Assembly: GCF_023053635.1 (NCBI RefSeq)
Contig: NC_086183.1
Span: 34,143,501-34,207,500 of the forward strand
Length of the DNA: 64,000 nt
DNA from: Elgaria multicarinata webbii
Taxonomy: Eukaryota > Chordata > Lepidosauria > Squamata > Anguidae
Reading direction: 5' to 3'
The notes under the pieces were generated by a model. It worked only from the letters and a program-made list of their open reading frames with translations, searched no databases and had not been told where the DNA came from. The translations under genes were made by a program, and so were the position numbers. Positions 22,902 through 64,000 of this stretch are shown here, one piece after another; the first letter of the stretch is position 1, and each line of letters starts with the position of its first letter.

Positions 22902-23110
22902 CCTGGCTGCAGGGGAGATGCAGTTGCCTGGAACGGCGCTCCGCTGCGAGCTGTGTGCGAGGGTCCCCTTGCTGGGGATGCGCCGGCAAGGAGAGCCCTG
23001 GGGATCCCGTCCTATATAGCAGGATTGAGGAGTGCAAGGCCCTGTGTTGCACCCCTCCCCTTGGCTGCTGAATTACTTGGGTGTTTCCCTAGAATGTAAA
23101 TATTGAATCC

Positions 23111-23116
23111 ATTAAA
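23111..23116 (+). terminator. OPA3 polyadenylation signal
   Basis: The common variant ATTAAA lies 210 nt after the OPA3 stop codon, followed by an A-rich run and then a GT-rich stretch (GTGCGAGAGCGTGTGCTC), as expected for a cleavage site near 23130. Confidence 0.65.
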
Positions 23117-23565
23117 AAAGAAAGAGTGCGAGAGCGTGTGCTCTTTTCCCTTGGTGATTACTGTGGAAGAACTACGGATACCGTCAGCGGGTGTGTATTG
23201 GTATTCTGGGGTGGGTGGGGGTTAACCTTTTTTGCAGTGCGATAGAACTGTATGGAGGAGGGTGAAGCAGCCACATTTCCGGCGTTTTTGCTGTTGCATT
23301 CTAGTATTTCAGATTCTGGAAATGGGAAGACTGATGTTCTCAGCAGTTTGAAAAATGTTGTGCGCTCGGGGATTTTAAATAATTGTTTGAGATTGTCTGG
23401 CTCTGTTGTTACATACGGCAACGTGGACTACATGGCATTCGGAGTTCCGTTTAGGTCTGAACTTCACTCCTTATCTGCAGTGGTTGGAGGACTCCAGTCT
23501 GGCTCATATTTGATCTTCATATTAACATCTAGCACCAAAATCCAAAGACCAGGCAAAGCCTAGGG

Positions 23566-23640
23566 CAGCCTTCTCCAGCCTAATACTTCCCATGTATGGA
23601 CTGCAAATCCCATCACTTCCAGCTAGCATGGTGATGCCAT
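23566..23640. mobile_element. Foldback MITE, left half only
   Basis: CAGCCTTCTCCAGCCTAATAC, then GGACTGCAAATCCCATCAC, matches the left arm of the family. The right arm is missing or too diverged. Confidence 0.45.
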
Positions 23641-23644
23641 GGAG

Positions 23645-23788
23645 CAGTGGTCTTCAACCAGTGGGTCATGAGATCAGTCCAGATGGGTTGTAGCAAAGCT
23701 GTTGCCACCATGTTGGGTAATTGTGAAAGTGGGTCCCATGTTGGAAGTCTGAGGTGGGTCTTGGATCTGGACCAGGTGAAGACCACTG
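23645..23788. mobile_element. hAT-like non-autonomous DNA transposon
   Basis: The terminal inverted repeats are CAGTGGTCTTCAACCAGTGG at the left and CCAGGTGAAGACCACTG at the right, 144 bp apart, with no coding capacity. The CAGTGGT termini are typical for hAT MITEs. The flanks (CCATGGAG and CCCTGGAG-like) are compatible with a decayed 8-bp target duplication. Confidence 0.65.
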
Positions 23789-25404
23789 CCCCTGGAGCAG
23801 AGGGGTAGGTCAGGCTGTGCCAGTAGATCTCTGGGTGATTTACAGTAGATTGGCAAGGGAGTTCTCTCTGTTGTTTACCAATAGCAACAAAATTACCTTT
23901 TCCACCTAAATTAATATCTGAAATTTAAATGGAAGATAACTAGGATGGACCTCCATGTTTAAGGATTGGGAGTTCAGGTTAGATCTGCTACTGAAAACAA
24001 ATTCCTGGGCTCATAATGTGCTCGGATGTTCTTTAATGCTAAGTGTGCATAATTTGCCCCTGGATTTGATGCATCTGCGTTTCTTACGATGAATTCCGAT
24101 ATCCAGGGCTGGGTGGGCCCATTTGGCCCTAATCAGCAGCCGCAACGAAACGTCACACACTCCTGTTCCTTTAAAATGAAGAAGTCTTGTAGGTTGTCCA
24201 AATTTCCCGGCACACAGCGTTCCATAGCCTCTGGTGCTGTTCCGACTAGGTACTTAAATTATTAACTTCTTTAAAAGCACTTGTATTGACTGCTTTTTGC
24301 CTAGACAAGGCAAAAGGGAACCCACATGGCAGAGCAAAATGCTGCCAAAGATTGCTGACATTGAACCAGGTATTGGGTGGGGGAAGGAGACAAATCAATT
24401 AGGTGGCCCTGTACTCTTAATCCCTATTTTTAGGTTAGGATTATCTGTGCCGGTAAAACTCAGGTAAGAGGGTGGCCCTGGGCAAGAAAATTCAAGATTG
24501 CGAGCTGAGCCCTATTCTGTTCTGAAGCAGGGAAGGAGAGCCTTTAACCCGTTCCTGGTGATGGGGCTTCCAGCAGGCCCGCTGTTTTGGCTTACATGCC
24601 AGGAGGCTGCAACGGCTCTGGTTTGCCTAGGGCAAGGGGAAGGCAGAGGGGAGCAAAGGCCTTGAGGGCAGAAAGCTCCAATTGGAAGCCACACCTGACA
24701 TGAAGATGGGGAGATAGCTCAGCTGTTTCCCCAAAAAGCATCCATGCTAACACAGCCGTTGGGGGTCTCATCTTGCTGCTGCAGCAGCTTGACTTCATGC
24801 CATTATCACCAATATGAACTCCAGACTAGAGTTGGAAGGGGCCTATAAAGCCATCGATTTCCTGCAAAAGTCAGGCTAGAGGAGTCAAAGTGTTCTCCCC
24901 ACATGTCCCACAAAACCGTAAACTGACCCTCACCTCATTGATACTTGTACTCTAATATCCCAGGTAGCCAAGTATGTTAATGTTCTATAGGCGGTGTTTG
25001 TACATGCAAAGGCTCCCATTTGGCCATCAATACCTCCAAAGGCCATCAGAGCAGAGTTGGTGGCTTTTGAAATGCATTTTTTTGGGGGGGGGGGGGTTCT
25101 GAGATTCCTTAGGAGTAAGCTTCTCCAGGAAAATGACCTGCAGGAGCTGAAGAGCTGCCCTACAGCTTTAAAGTGTGCAGCTCCTCAGAGAGCCAGCGTG
25201 TCACAAGGATTCAAGCTAGCAGACTGTTCAGGCATCCACTAGCCAGCCATGGAGTTCCAGCACAGCCCGAGGGCTCCAGGTTGCCACAGGAGGTGGGTAT
25301 CCTGTGACCCCCCAGCTGCTTGGCCCTACATCTCAAGAGCAAATATAATGGGGTTAAGAGGTTGGGAAATCCAGGGTGGAATTCCCATTTGGCCAGAAAG
25401 CCTG

Positions 25405-25692
25405 TTGCTCTAACAGGAAGTTTTTCCTGATGTCCAGCTGGAATCTGGCTTCCAATAACGGGCTCAAGTTAAAGGAAGCCAGATTCCGGCTGGACATCAG
25501 GAAAAACTTCCTGACTGTTAGAGCAGTACAATGGAACCAGCGACCTAGGGAGGTGGTGGGCTCTCCCACACTAGAGGCCTTCAAGAGGCAGCTGGACATC
25601 CATCTGTCGGGGATGCTTTAGGGTGGATTCCTGCATTGAGCAGGGGGTTGGACTGGATAGCCTTATAGGACCCTTCCAACTCTGCTATTCTG
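25405..25692 (+). repeat. CR1 LINE 3' end with inverted 5' piece
   Basis: Bases 25405-25453 are the reverse complement of a CR1 segment (TGCTCTAACAGGAAGTTTTTCC...). They are followed at once by the same region in sense orientation (AATAACGGGCTCAAG...GACTGTTAGAGCAGTAC), running to the 3' UTR. The two copies share the GGAAGCCAGATTCC-type segment. The layout fits 5' inversion during target-primed reverse transcription or two independent insertions. Confidence 0.8.
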
Positions 25693-25832
25693 TCTTTGGG
25701 CCAGTCACTGACTCTAACCTACCTCACAGGGTAGTTGTGAGGTTAAAATGGGAGAAGGGGATCCTGTAAGCTGCCTTGGGTTCTTCAAAGAGGAAACAAG
25801 GCCGGATAGAAACGTAATAAATAAAACTGGAC
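25693..25832 (+). repeat. SINE 3' body/tail
   Basis: TTTGGGCCAGTCACTGACTC, then CCTACCTCACAGGGTAGTTGTGAGG and a tail ending AACGTAATAAATAAA. It matches the tail of the complete SINE at 40926-41160. The tRNA-like head is absent. Confidence 0.7.
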
Positions 25833-26120
25833 TCCCATGATTCCTCAGCATTGGCTATGCTGGCCAGAGCTGATGAGAGCCGGAGGGCTACAAGTTGCTC
25901 ACACTGGTGGGCAGAACCCGGCCTGGCAAATGCACCAGAATCCTCTGAAAGGGGCAACGTAGAGGAACAGCTTGGGGCCCGTGTGGAACTAAAGACCAAC
26001 AGGTGGCGCTCTTGATTTGGGATGCTAATTTTCACCACCCCTTTATAGAATCTCCCTTTTCTCACCCCAGCTTCCATCAGGTCATCTACTTCGGCACTCA
26101 GGCCTCCCATCTCCAGAGCC

Positions 26121-26292
26121 TGAGGATATCCGGTATTCGAGGCAGACACCTGTGTGCACCAGTTGCTGGGGAGCATGGGTGGGGAGGGTGCTGTTGCACC
26201 CCATCCTGCTTTGTTGGTCCCTGCTGGTTGGCCACTGTGAACAGGCTGCTAGACTAAATGGACCCTCAGTATGATCCAGCAGAGCTCTTCTT
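26121..26292 (+). repeat. CR1-like fragment (second subfamily)
   Basis: ATATCCGGTATTCGAGGCAG, then CACCAGTTGCTGGGGAGCATG and GGTTGGCCACTGTGAACAG match the sense strand of the second CR1 subfamily. Confidence 0.7.
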
Positions 26293-26489
26293 GTATATTT
26301 CCACTACTAAATCTTGGCCCAAAACAGACAAGGGGGGCAGCCCTTCTTCCCACTCCCCATAGCAAAGAATGGAATTATGGTTTAAATTTGAGCCAAGGCT
26401 TATGAAGGTGGAACCCTTAGAACAGCAACTACCCAAAGCTGTAAATCTGAGCAAATCCCAGTGACTACGCACTGCAGAATGACAGAGCT

Positions 26490-26585
26490 CAGTCTTCCTT
26501 CCCCAACCTGTTCCAGATGTGCTGAACTACAACTCCCAGAATACGCCAGGAGGTGTAGTCCCACACATCTGGGCAGCCCAGGCTA
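26490..26585. mobile_element. Foldback MITE, shortened
   Basis: GTCTTCCTTCCCCAACCTG and CTACAACTCCCAGAATACG are followed by a short loop and GGTGTAGTCCCACACATCTGG. The outer right arm is diverged. Confidence 0.6.
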
Positions 26586-26629
26586 AAATGCAGCGGAAGC
26601 TCAGAAAACGTGCACAGGGTTACCATACG

Positions 26630-26820
26630 AGAGCCAGCACGGTTCTAGTCCCCACTGGGCCATGAAGCTCACGGGTGACTTGGGGCCAATGATGGACTCT
26701 CAGCCTAACCTACTCCACAGGGTTGTTAGGAGGATAAAATGGAGAGGAAAAGGGTCCTGTATGCCACCTTGGGTTCCTCCCAAAAGGACAAAATGTGAGA
26801 TATAAATGAATAAATAAGCT
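26630..26820 (+). repeat. tRNA-derived SINE, 5'-truncated
   Basis: TTCTAGTCCCCACTGGGCCATGAAGCTC, then TCTCAGCCTAACCTACTCCAC and GAGATATAAATGAATAAATAA. Same family as the copy at 40926. Confidence 0.7.
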
Positions 26821-26827
26821 TCTAGCT

Positions 26828-26930
26828 CAAGCCTTTCCCAATCTGGAACCCTCCAGATGTTTTGGACTACAACACCCAGCATTCCTGACTTGGCCATGCT
26901 GGCGGGGGCTGAAATCCAAAGCACAGGCAG
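26828..26930. mobile_element. Foldback MITE, diverged copy
   Basis: AGCCTTTCCCAATCTGGAACC...TTTTGGACTACAACACCCAGC, then a loop with GGCCATGCTGGCGGGGGCTG and the start of the right arm (AAATCCAAAGC). The outer part of the right arm is missing. Confidence 0.6.
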
Positions 26931-26940
26931 ACAGATGTGC

Positions 26941-27080
26941 TAGCACAGCCTTCCTCAACCTGGGGTACTCCAGATGTGTTGGACTGCATCTCCCAGAATG
27001 CCCCAGCCAGCTGGCTGGGGCATTCTGGGAGTTGTAGTCCAACACATCTGGAACGCCCTAGGTTGAGGAAGGCTGTGCTA
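26941..27080. mobile_element. Foldback MITE, nearly perfect palindrome
   Basis: The ends TAGCACAGCCTTCCTCAACC and GGTTGAGGAAGGCTGTGCTA are exact inverted repeats, and the inner arms match almost throughout. Both arms carry the ACTACAACTCCCAGAATGC motif or a close variant. It is the best-preserved copy in the window. Confidence 0.9.
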
Positions 27081-27294
27081 GATACTCAAGGCGGCCTTTC
27101 CTCCAGCCCTGAACACCTGCTTCTAAGACTAGGATTAGGAACGCACCAGGATGCATCCGACTGACGCCCCGTCCTCCCAAACTGAGCCCCTCCCCACCCA
27201 TTCTTTGCAAACCAAACAGGACCACAGGAGTGTCACTCCATCTTCAGCCCCCGTCCCCAAACCCACCATGAAACACACACACACGCCTAGATTT

Positions 27295-28792
27295 TGCAAT
27301 TTTACAAAAAAGGAAAAGATTTATTCCTAAAGACGTTTGGTGCATGTGCCCGAGATCCTAGTGCCCATCGCCAGGTGAGTGGGTGCTGTGTGTCGGAAGG
27401 GTGGGTAGAAATCGGGCAGAAATACCCAGCAGATCAGTAATAATAATAATAATAAAAAATCAAAATATAATATTCCATCCAGCTCAACAAAAACAAAACG
27501 AAGTCAAAAATTACAGCTCAGTAGAAAAGCCAAGAACCTGCCCTGTTTCCCCTCCACGGCCTGAGGGAGGTAGAGGGGTGAAAATATTTTTAAAAAATTA
27601 CCCAGAGAGGTGAGGGCAGGGACTGGGGTATTAGATAAAATATTCTGAGAAGTACCCCATCTCCACGTGTAAAATCAAAAGTTACAAAACCAAGAGAAAC
27701 CAGCCGTGTGTGTGTGTGAAATGAGGAAGGGTCCTGGGAGGTGCGTAGAGAGGGTAAGGGCCCCCCCTCTTTATTCGGGGAAGAGTTCCATCGTCGGGGT
27801 AGGGTGAGGGTGCATGCGTGACTACATGCTTTGCAATAGCGGTGCCCTGAAAAGGTAGTGGTGGGCAACTAGCCAGCCACGGGCCGAGATTCCGCCCGAG
27901 AGGGGCTGCTCCCCGACCTCTGCCACTGTCTCTCGTGTCTCTGCTCTTCTCCATCGCCTCCCCCTGCGGCCTCCTTTCTGCAAAAGGAAGAACTCCGGGG
28001 GTCTCTCCCCAAGGGAAACACCACGGCTTGCGGAAAAGCACCCGGAAGAAGGGTGCGTGGGCAGGCTGTCGCCCCGAGTCACAGCCCAGCGTGGCAGGGT
28101 TGGTGCCGACCCCTGCCCGTAAGGACAGGAAACTTCTCCAGTTTGATCAAGCAAGTGGGACTCTCTCAGCCCGGGGGGGGGGGGGCAGCGGGGGGGGAGG
28201 GCTCTCCAAGAAATGGGTGCTTCTCCCACTTCCCTCCTCAGAGGGTCCGGGCTCCCTCTAGCTGGGCTGGGCACACAACCCCTCTAAGGGAGTGGGGGGG
28301 GGGGCAGAGAAACCAAACACGGAAGTCTAACAAGAGAAAGAGGATTTGAGGGGGGAGGGACTCGCCCTCTCTGGGAATGGCACAGTGTAGGGGGGGCTCG
28401 AAGGCAGTTCCACCAGGGAAACGGCCCCACGACCCTCCCGTGGGAACAGCCTCTCCTTGCCAGGGGAAGGGAGTCAGGGGAGGGGGCAGGGTGCTGCTAT
28501 TGCTCTGGGTAAGGCACAGGTGGGGGGGTCCTGCCCTTCCTAGGGTGGGGGGCCACCACAGATCATCCCTCTCCCCCACCCGGAAATTGCACAGCGGGGG
28601 CCAGAGGCCTCGGAGCCGACAGGGAAAGGGTGTGTGTGTGTGTGTGTGTAGCTTGTCTGGTGCAGGAGGGGGAGGGGGAGGTGACTGGGGGGGGGGTTCT
28701 TCATATTTTTTTCCTTATTTTTTTATTCTTGTCTGCACATTTGGGAGAATTAAACTGCTGACTCCAGGTGGCCCCGGCAGGCAGTTGGGAGG
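27295..28792 (-). other. VASP: VASP 3' untranslated region
   Basis: Follows the VASP stop (28793-28795, minus strand) and extends about 1.5 kb to a polyadenylation signal at 27320-27325. It is C-rich on the sense strand, with several long C runs and an (AC)n tract at about 28629-28650. The 3' end is inferred from the signal only. Confidence 0.65.
27320..27325 (-). terminator. VASP polyadenylation signal
   Basis: AATAAA on the minus strand (TTTATT on +), followed in the transcript direction by a T-rich stretch. It is the first good signal downstream of the VASP stop with a suitable context. Confidence 0.65.
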
Positions 28793-60235
<31,443 letters not shown>

Positions 60236-60797
60236 TCTGCTGGCTTTGTGCGCGGCGCTGCAGCCGCCGCCGCCGCTGCCGCCGCTCCTGCTGCTGCTGG
60301 TGCTGCCGCCGCTTCCGCTCCCCAGACCTGGCTGGGTGGGGACGTGGGTGGGGCCGCGAGGCCGGGCCGGCGCTCGGCGGCAGCGGCGGCGGCTCCGGCG
60401 CCTCGGCTCGGGCGCACTCAGCTCCGCCAGCGCCGCTGGACCCCCCGGCTCAGGCGGCAGCAGCGGCAGCCCGCGCCGCGAGCTCCATCGGCCGCCGCCC
60501 CCGCCCCCGGCTCGCTCCCTGGCGCTGCTCCGCCCGCGGCTACCTCCGCCTCGGCCCTGCTCCGGCCCGGCGCCGCCGGGGGCTCATGGTCCCGATCCCG
60601 CGCCAAAAGCACGCGCACCCGGGAAGGAGGAGGAGCCGGCGGCGGCAGCGGCGCGCCCTCCCCCGCAGCCCTGCCCGGCTTGGCCTCCCCTCCCCCGCGC
60701 CCGCTTTGATCTGGCGACAATGTTGCCACTTGGCGCGCTCCCCCCCCTCCCCTCTTTCCTTTTTTGTTTTTTTGGTTTTTTCCCCCTTTTTGGCTAC

Positions 60798-60887
60798 ATT
60801 TCATTCCAAAATTCCACTCCCTCATTCCACAATGCACCGCTCCGGCGCTGCTTAAAAGGGGCGCGGCCAGTCGGGCGCCTTAAAAGG
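60798..60887 (-). promoter_or_regulatory. VASP upstream CArG and TEAD-type sites
   Basis: A perfect CArG box CCTTAAAAGG lies at 60878-60887, and a one-mismatch copy GCTTAAAAGG at 60850-60859. Two TCATTCCA (M-CAT/TEAD) sites lie at 60801-60808 and 60822-60829. SRF and TEAD are known regulators of actin-cytoskeleton genes. Binding is inferred from motif match only. Confidence 0.5.
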
Positions 60888-61111
60888 GCCACGGGGTTTG
60901 GAGGGAGGAAGGGACGCACGTGTCGGGTTGGCAGCCGGTGGGCCCCCTCCCGTAGACGAAACATAGGAAAGAAGGAAAGGGGCCTCTCGTGCAAGCGCTT
61001 GAGTCCTGGCTGGCTCCTAGAGGGACGCCTGCTTTCGCGGACGTTTTCTTGGCAGACTTTGTAGCGGGGTGGTTTGCCCTTGCCTTCCCCAGTCGCGGTT
61101 ACTTTCCCCCC

Positions 61112-61240
61112 AGCTAGCTGGGGACTCATTTTACCAACCTTGGAAGGATGGAAGACTGAGTCGGCCTGAGCCGGCTGCCCGAGAACCAGCTTCCGCTGGG
61201 ATCGAACTCAGGCCCTGCGCCACACGAAACATAACAGGGC
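61112..61240 (-). repeat. tRNA-derived SINE (Sauria-like), reversed
   Basis: CATTTTACCAACCTTGGAAGG, then GATGGAAGACTGAGTCGGCC and the reversed box B region GCTGGGATCGAACTCAGGCC, ending CTGCGCCACACG (the reversed start of the tRNA head). The internal part of the head is shortened. The Sauria name is a tentative match. Confidence 0.65.
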
Positions 61241-61309
61241 TCAGAAACCTCAGGTTGCCACAGGGCGAGTGGAATTCGAGCAAGGCGGGGTTTTCCCCCT
61301 GCCGGCCAG

Positions 61310-61800
61310 ATGGGGAGAGAGAGCGAAATAGTTTTTAATTGGATGATGACTATTAATAATAATAATCTTAGGGAGTGGCGGCTGGTAGAACTGTACAGAA
61401 CTGTTAACTGTATTTTAAATCTTTGCATTGCTGCTAGGTATTATTTATTTCTGGATTTTATTTTAGGCTCTAGTTTTAAATTTTTACATTGTAGTTTATG
61501 GTTTTTATTGTTGTGTAACAGACCAGACAGCGCTGGCTATGTAAGGAATGAACAACTGATAACTTCGGCTGAGCGAATGTGTGAACTACTTGTAGAGATG
61601 GATCTTCATGTAACCAGTCGAGTAGCTTCATGCGCTGTGTGGCTGCTACAAAGATTAGAGCAAAAGGATCTAAATACAGTTGCAATAAGCTGCACACATG
61701 ATGAATGGATTTGATTGGCTTGTTCAATCTTTTGTGTCTGTGGCTCTTCTTCTGGTAAAACTGTAAGAACCTATGGTTATGTGCAATAAAATTGATTGGT
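61310..61800 (+). other. Unexplained AT-rich stretch with a 134-codon frame and AATAAA
   Basis: The stretch differs sharply in base composition from the CpG island next to it. It contains an open frame ending about 61714 (residues like NEQLITSAERMCELLVEMDL and AVWLLQRLEQKDLNT) and an AATAAA at 61785-61790. The first part may be a decayed L2 tail (GTTTTTATTGTTGTGTAACAG). The second part is not recognised. It could be a retroposed 3' end. Confidence 0.3.
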
Positions 61801-62160
61801 TTAATAATAATAGTTATAATACGTTAGCAGGTTCAAACTGCTACATACAAATTATTCTGTTGTGACCCTTACAACAGCCTTGTAAGGTAAGGCATTATAT
61901 CCTCCTTCTTGAAGATGAGGAGCTGAAGTTAATGGAGAAAGTGACTCACTTAAGGCTACCATAGGTGTTCACGGAGTTGCACATATATAGCCACTAGGCC
62001 ACAGCAGTGCTTTTATTCATTATGTCTTTATCCTGTAGTTTTTCGGTTCGCTTTACAATTTTTATTATTTATAAGAATATATTATTCTTTTAAACTGCTG
62101 TGGCAGCCACTCCAGCTGGAAAGCAAGACAAAGGAAATGAGTAAGCAATGACTTACATGG

Positions 62161-62419
62161 GATAACGGGCTCAAGTTAAAGGAAGCCAGATTCCAGCTGG
62201 ACATCAGGAAAAACTTCCTGACTGTTAGAGCAGTGTGACAATGGAATCAGTTGCCTGGCGAGGTTGTGGGCTCTCCCACACTAGAGGCCTTCAAGAGGCA
62301 GCTGGACAACCATCTGTCAGGGATGCTTTAGGGTGGATTCCTGCATTGAGCAGGGGGTTGGACTCGATGGCCTTGTAGGCCCCTTCCAGCTCTGCTATTC
62401 TATGATTCTGATTCTATGA
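62161..62419 (+). repeat. CR1 LINE 3' end
   Basis: GATAACGGGCTCAAGTTAAAG to the ATTCTATG terminal repeat; the whole ORF2 end and 3' UTR are present. Confidence 0.9.
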
Positions 62420-63000
62420 CTTAGTAGAAACAGACTAAAGGCTCGTATAGGCCAGCATTCTGTCCCCAATAGCGGCACCATGTCAAACACTACCCAAAGC
62501 CCACACGGTCTTGTCTTGCCTACGCACAGTGTCAAGTGTGTGACTTTCTCCCTGGTGGACATACATTGTGCCTGTGTACTCGGGTTGAGGCTTCGTTGCT
62601 GACCTGAAGAAGCTGACGGAGGCGGAGAGGTTGGCGGAGGAGACCTTTGGGGACCTGACAGCAGCATCTCACACCCAATGTGGCAACTCCTCTGCGATCA
62701 CTGAGAATGAGGCCTCAGGGGAGAAAGGCATCATGCAGCAGAAAAGGGAAATGACCCCTTAGGAGGGGGCCTTTCCTTGGAGGATGAACAGATTCCTCTT
62801 TGTGGCAGTTTGGCAGGGGCAAAGAGAACCTGGTTTGTTACCTTGACTGCCTGGCGGCTTGCCTGCATGGTGCCATGTTTGCAGATGTCACACGTCCCCC
62901 AGATAGCCTGGGAGCTACAGCTGGGTGGAGCAAACTTGTCTCTCCTGTGGGGTTACCTGGCATGTCTTCTACAACGGTATGCACAGAGGGCCTATGCCAC

Positions 63001-63062
63001 CCTTCCCCAATCTGATACCTTCCAGGCGTGTTGGACTACAAGTCCCAACATCCCCAGCCAGA
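63001..63062. mobile_element. Foldback MITE, left half
   Basis: CCTTCCCCAATCTGATACC, then GTGTTGGACTACAAGTCCC and CATCCCCAGCCAG. Confidence 0.55.
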
Positions 63063-63481
63063 TATGCTGCCAGCGAACCTTGGCTTTCATTTAAAAGACA
63101 ATGCAAGCTTCTAATTAGGGAAGGGATGGTGCACAGAGGGAAAGGGCAATGCAAAGCTGCAGTGCTCCAGAAGCCACTCACTTTGGCTCTGGCCCCGCCC
63201 ACCATCAAATCTTCCCCTGCCCACCATTGGCTTCTGGTCCCAGACTGATCCCCCCCCCCCCCAAGAGCTCTTCCTAAGAAAAAGGCTCCTCCCTCTGGCG
63301 GGAAGTAAGTGGTTCCCTGATGCCCGAGTTCTTTTTATCTAAACCTGGGAGGTTGTGTAAACACAGCAGGCGCTCTGCCCCTAGTTCTCTGTGGCCCCCA
63401 AATTTAGAAGAGTGAAATATCAAAAGCTGGGTGGGGCGTCTCTCTCTACCCATCCCCTTGTTTTAGTCCATCGTTAGCAGA

Positions 63482-63565
63482 AATTATTAATTTTTGTGAA
63501 CCGCCCAGAGAGCTTCGGCTCTTGGGGCATATAGAAATGCAGTAAACAATAATAAATAAATAAAG
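63482..63565 (+). repeat. L2 LINE 3' end
   Basis: TTTTTGTGAACCGCCCAGAG and AGCTTCGGCTCTTGGGGC, then an AATAAATAAATAAAG tail. Confidence 0.85.
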
Positions 63566-64000
63566 ATGCATGATAAGCAACTCTATGCAGATTCATTGGC
63601 GTCACAGAATCCATGGGGCGGGGGGGGGGGCTTTGCAGAGGAGCCTTCATGGCCCAAAGGAACGAGCGTTTGTATGGATCCCAAGGCAATTGCTTAATGG
63701 ATGAAGCCAAAGCTCCAACCACCTAGAAGAACAGTTTTCCGATCTGTCTCCTACTCCTAGGAATGGAAGCTGGGCTGGGATGTTTATTTTGTGTGTGCTC
63801 AGACGCAAGCCTTTTTCAGCTGGCCCTCAAGATGTGCACGTTATGAGACAGTAGATGCTGAGCACAGGCAAGAGGGGTAAGACTTGGCACAAATGGAGCC
63901 TGGCTCAGAGGGGCGGCACCTGGCCTCTTTCTCCCCCTGTTTGCATTGTGGGAGGGAAGGCGTGATCAACCCAGGGAGTTGGTGTCTAGTGCGTGTTACT

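Larger units (their letters stand above)
23135..27290. other. OPA3-VASP convergent intergenic region
   Basis: A gap of about 4.2 kb between two convergent 3' ends. The right half (25405-27080) is almost entirely repeats: CR1 foldback, SINEs, CR1 and three or four foldback MITEs. 23135-23565 and 23800-25400 contain nothing I recognise except short homopolymers. Confidence 0.6.
62420..64000. other. Distal VASP upstream region
   Basis: No gene recognised. A small MITE half (63001-63062) and an L2 end (63482-63565) are the only named items. PPM1N or RTN2 would be expected further along by mammalian synteny but do not appear in this window. Confidence 0.6.

Overview
The window looks like a piece of a squamate (lizard-type) nuclear genome. 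It has intron-split vertebrate genes, CpG islands, many microsatellites and a dense mix of non-LTR retroelements typical of squamates: CR1 3' ends with the terminal ATTCTATG-type repeat, L2 3' ends, a BovB/RTE fragment and several tRNA-derived SINEs. There are also many copies of a short palindromic (foldback) MITE. Birds are unlikely because BovB, L2 and SINE copies sit together with CR1. No retrovirus, LTR element, Polinton or CRISPR array was recognised.

Three host genes can be supported. GPR4, a proton-sensing GPCR (368 aa, intron-less CDS on the + strand at 14256-15362), comes first. OPA3 follows (two coding exons on the + strand, 21542-21683 and 22573-22901, 156 aa). VASP lies on the - strand with 14 coding exons between 60235 and 28793; the splice phases close exactly to 1233 nt, or 410 aa. 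Read from the other strand the order VASP(+), OPA3(-), GPR4(-) is the same as in mammals (human 19q13.3), so this is a conserved syntenic block. EML2, the next gene in mammals, was not found in the first 14 kb.

Region by region: 1-13.9 kb is intergenic or GPR4 5' territory with scattered repeats. 13.98-15.5 kb is the GPR4 terminal exon. 15.5-21.4 kb is repeat-rich intergenic DNA. 21.4-23.1 kb is OPA3 with a CpG-rich, CRE-bearing promoter and an upstream foldback MITE. 23.1-27.3 kb is a repeat-filled gap between the convergent OPA3 and VASP 3' ends. 27.3-60.8 kb is VASP, with an intron 1 of about 18.5 kb loaded with repeats and a large CpG island over exon 1. 60.8-64 kb is VASP upstream DNA with two CArG-type and two TEAD-type sites, followed by repeats.

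The three genes do not form a pathway; they are neighbours by ancestry. GPR4 senses extracellular pH and signals through G proteins. OPA3 is a mitochondrial membrane protein. VASP is an actin polymerase and anticapping scaffold. The most notable coding observation is that the assembled VASP lacks the serines aligned with human S157 and S239 (the classic PKA and PKG sites), while the threonine aligned with T278 is kept.
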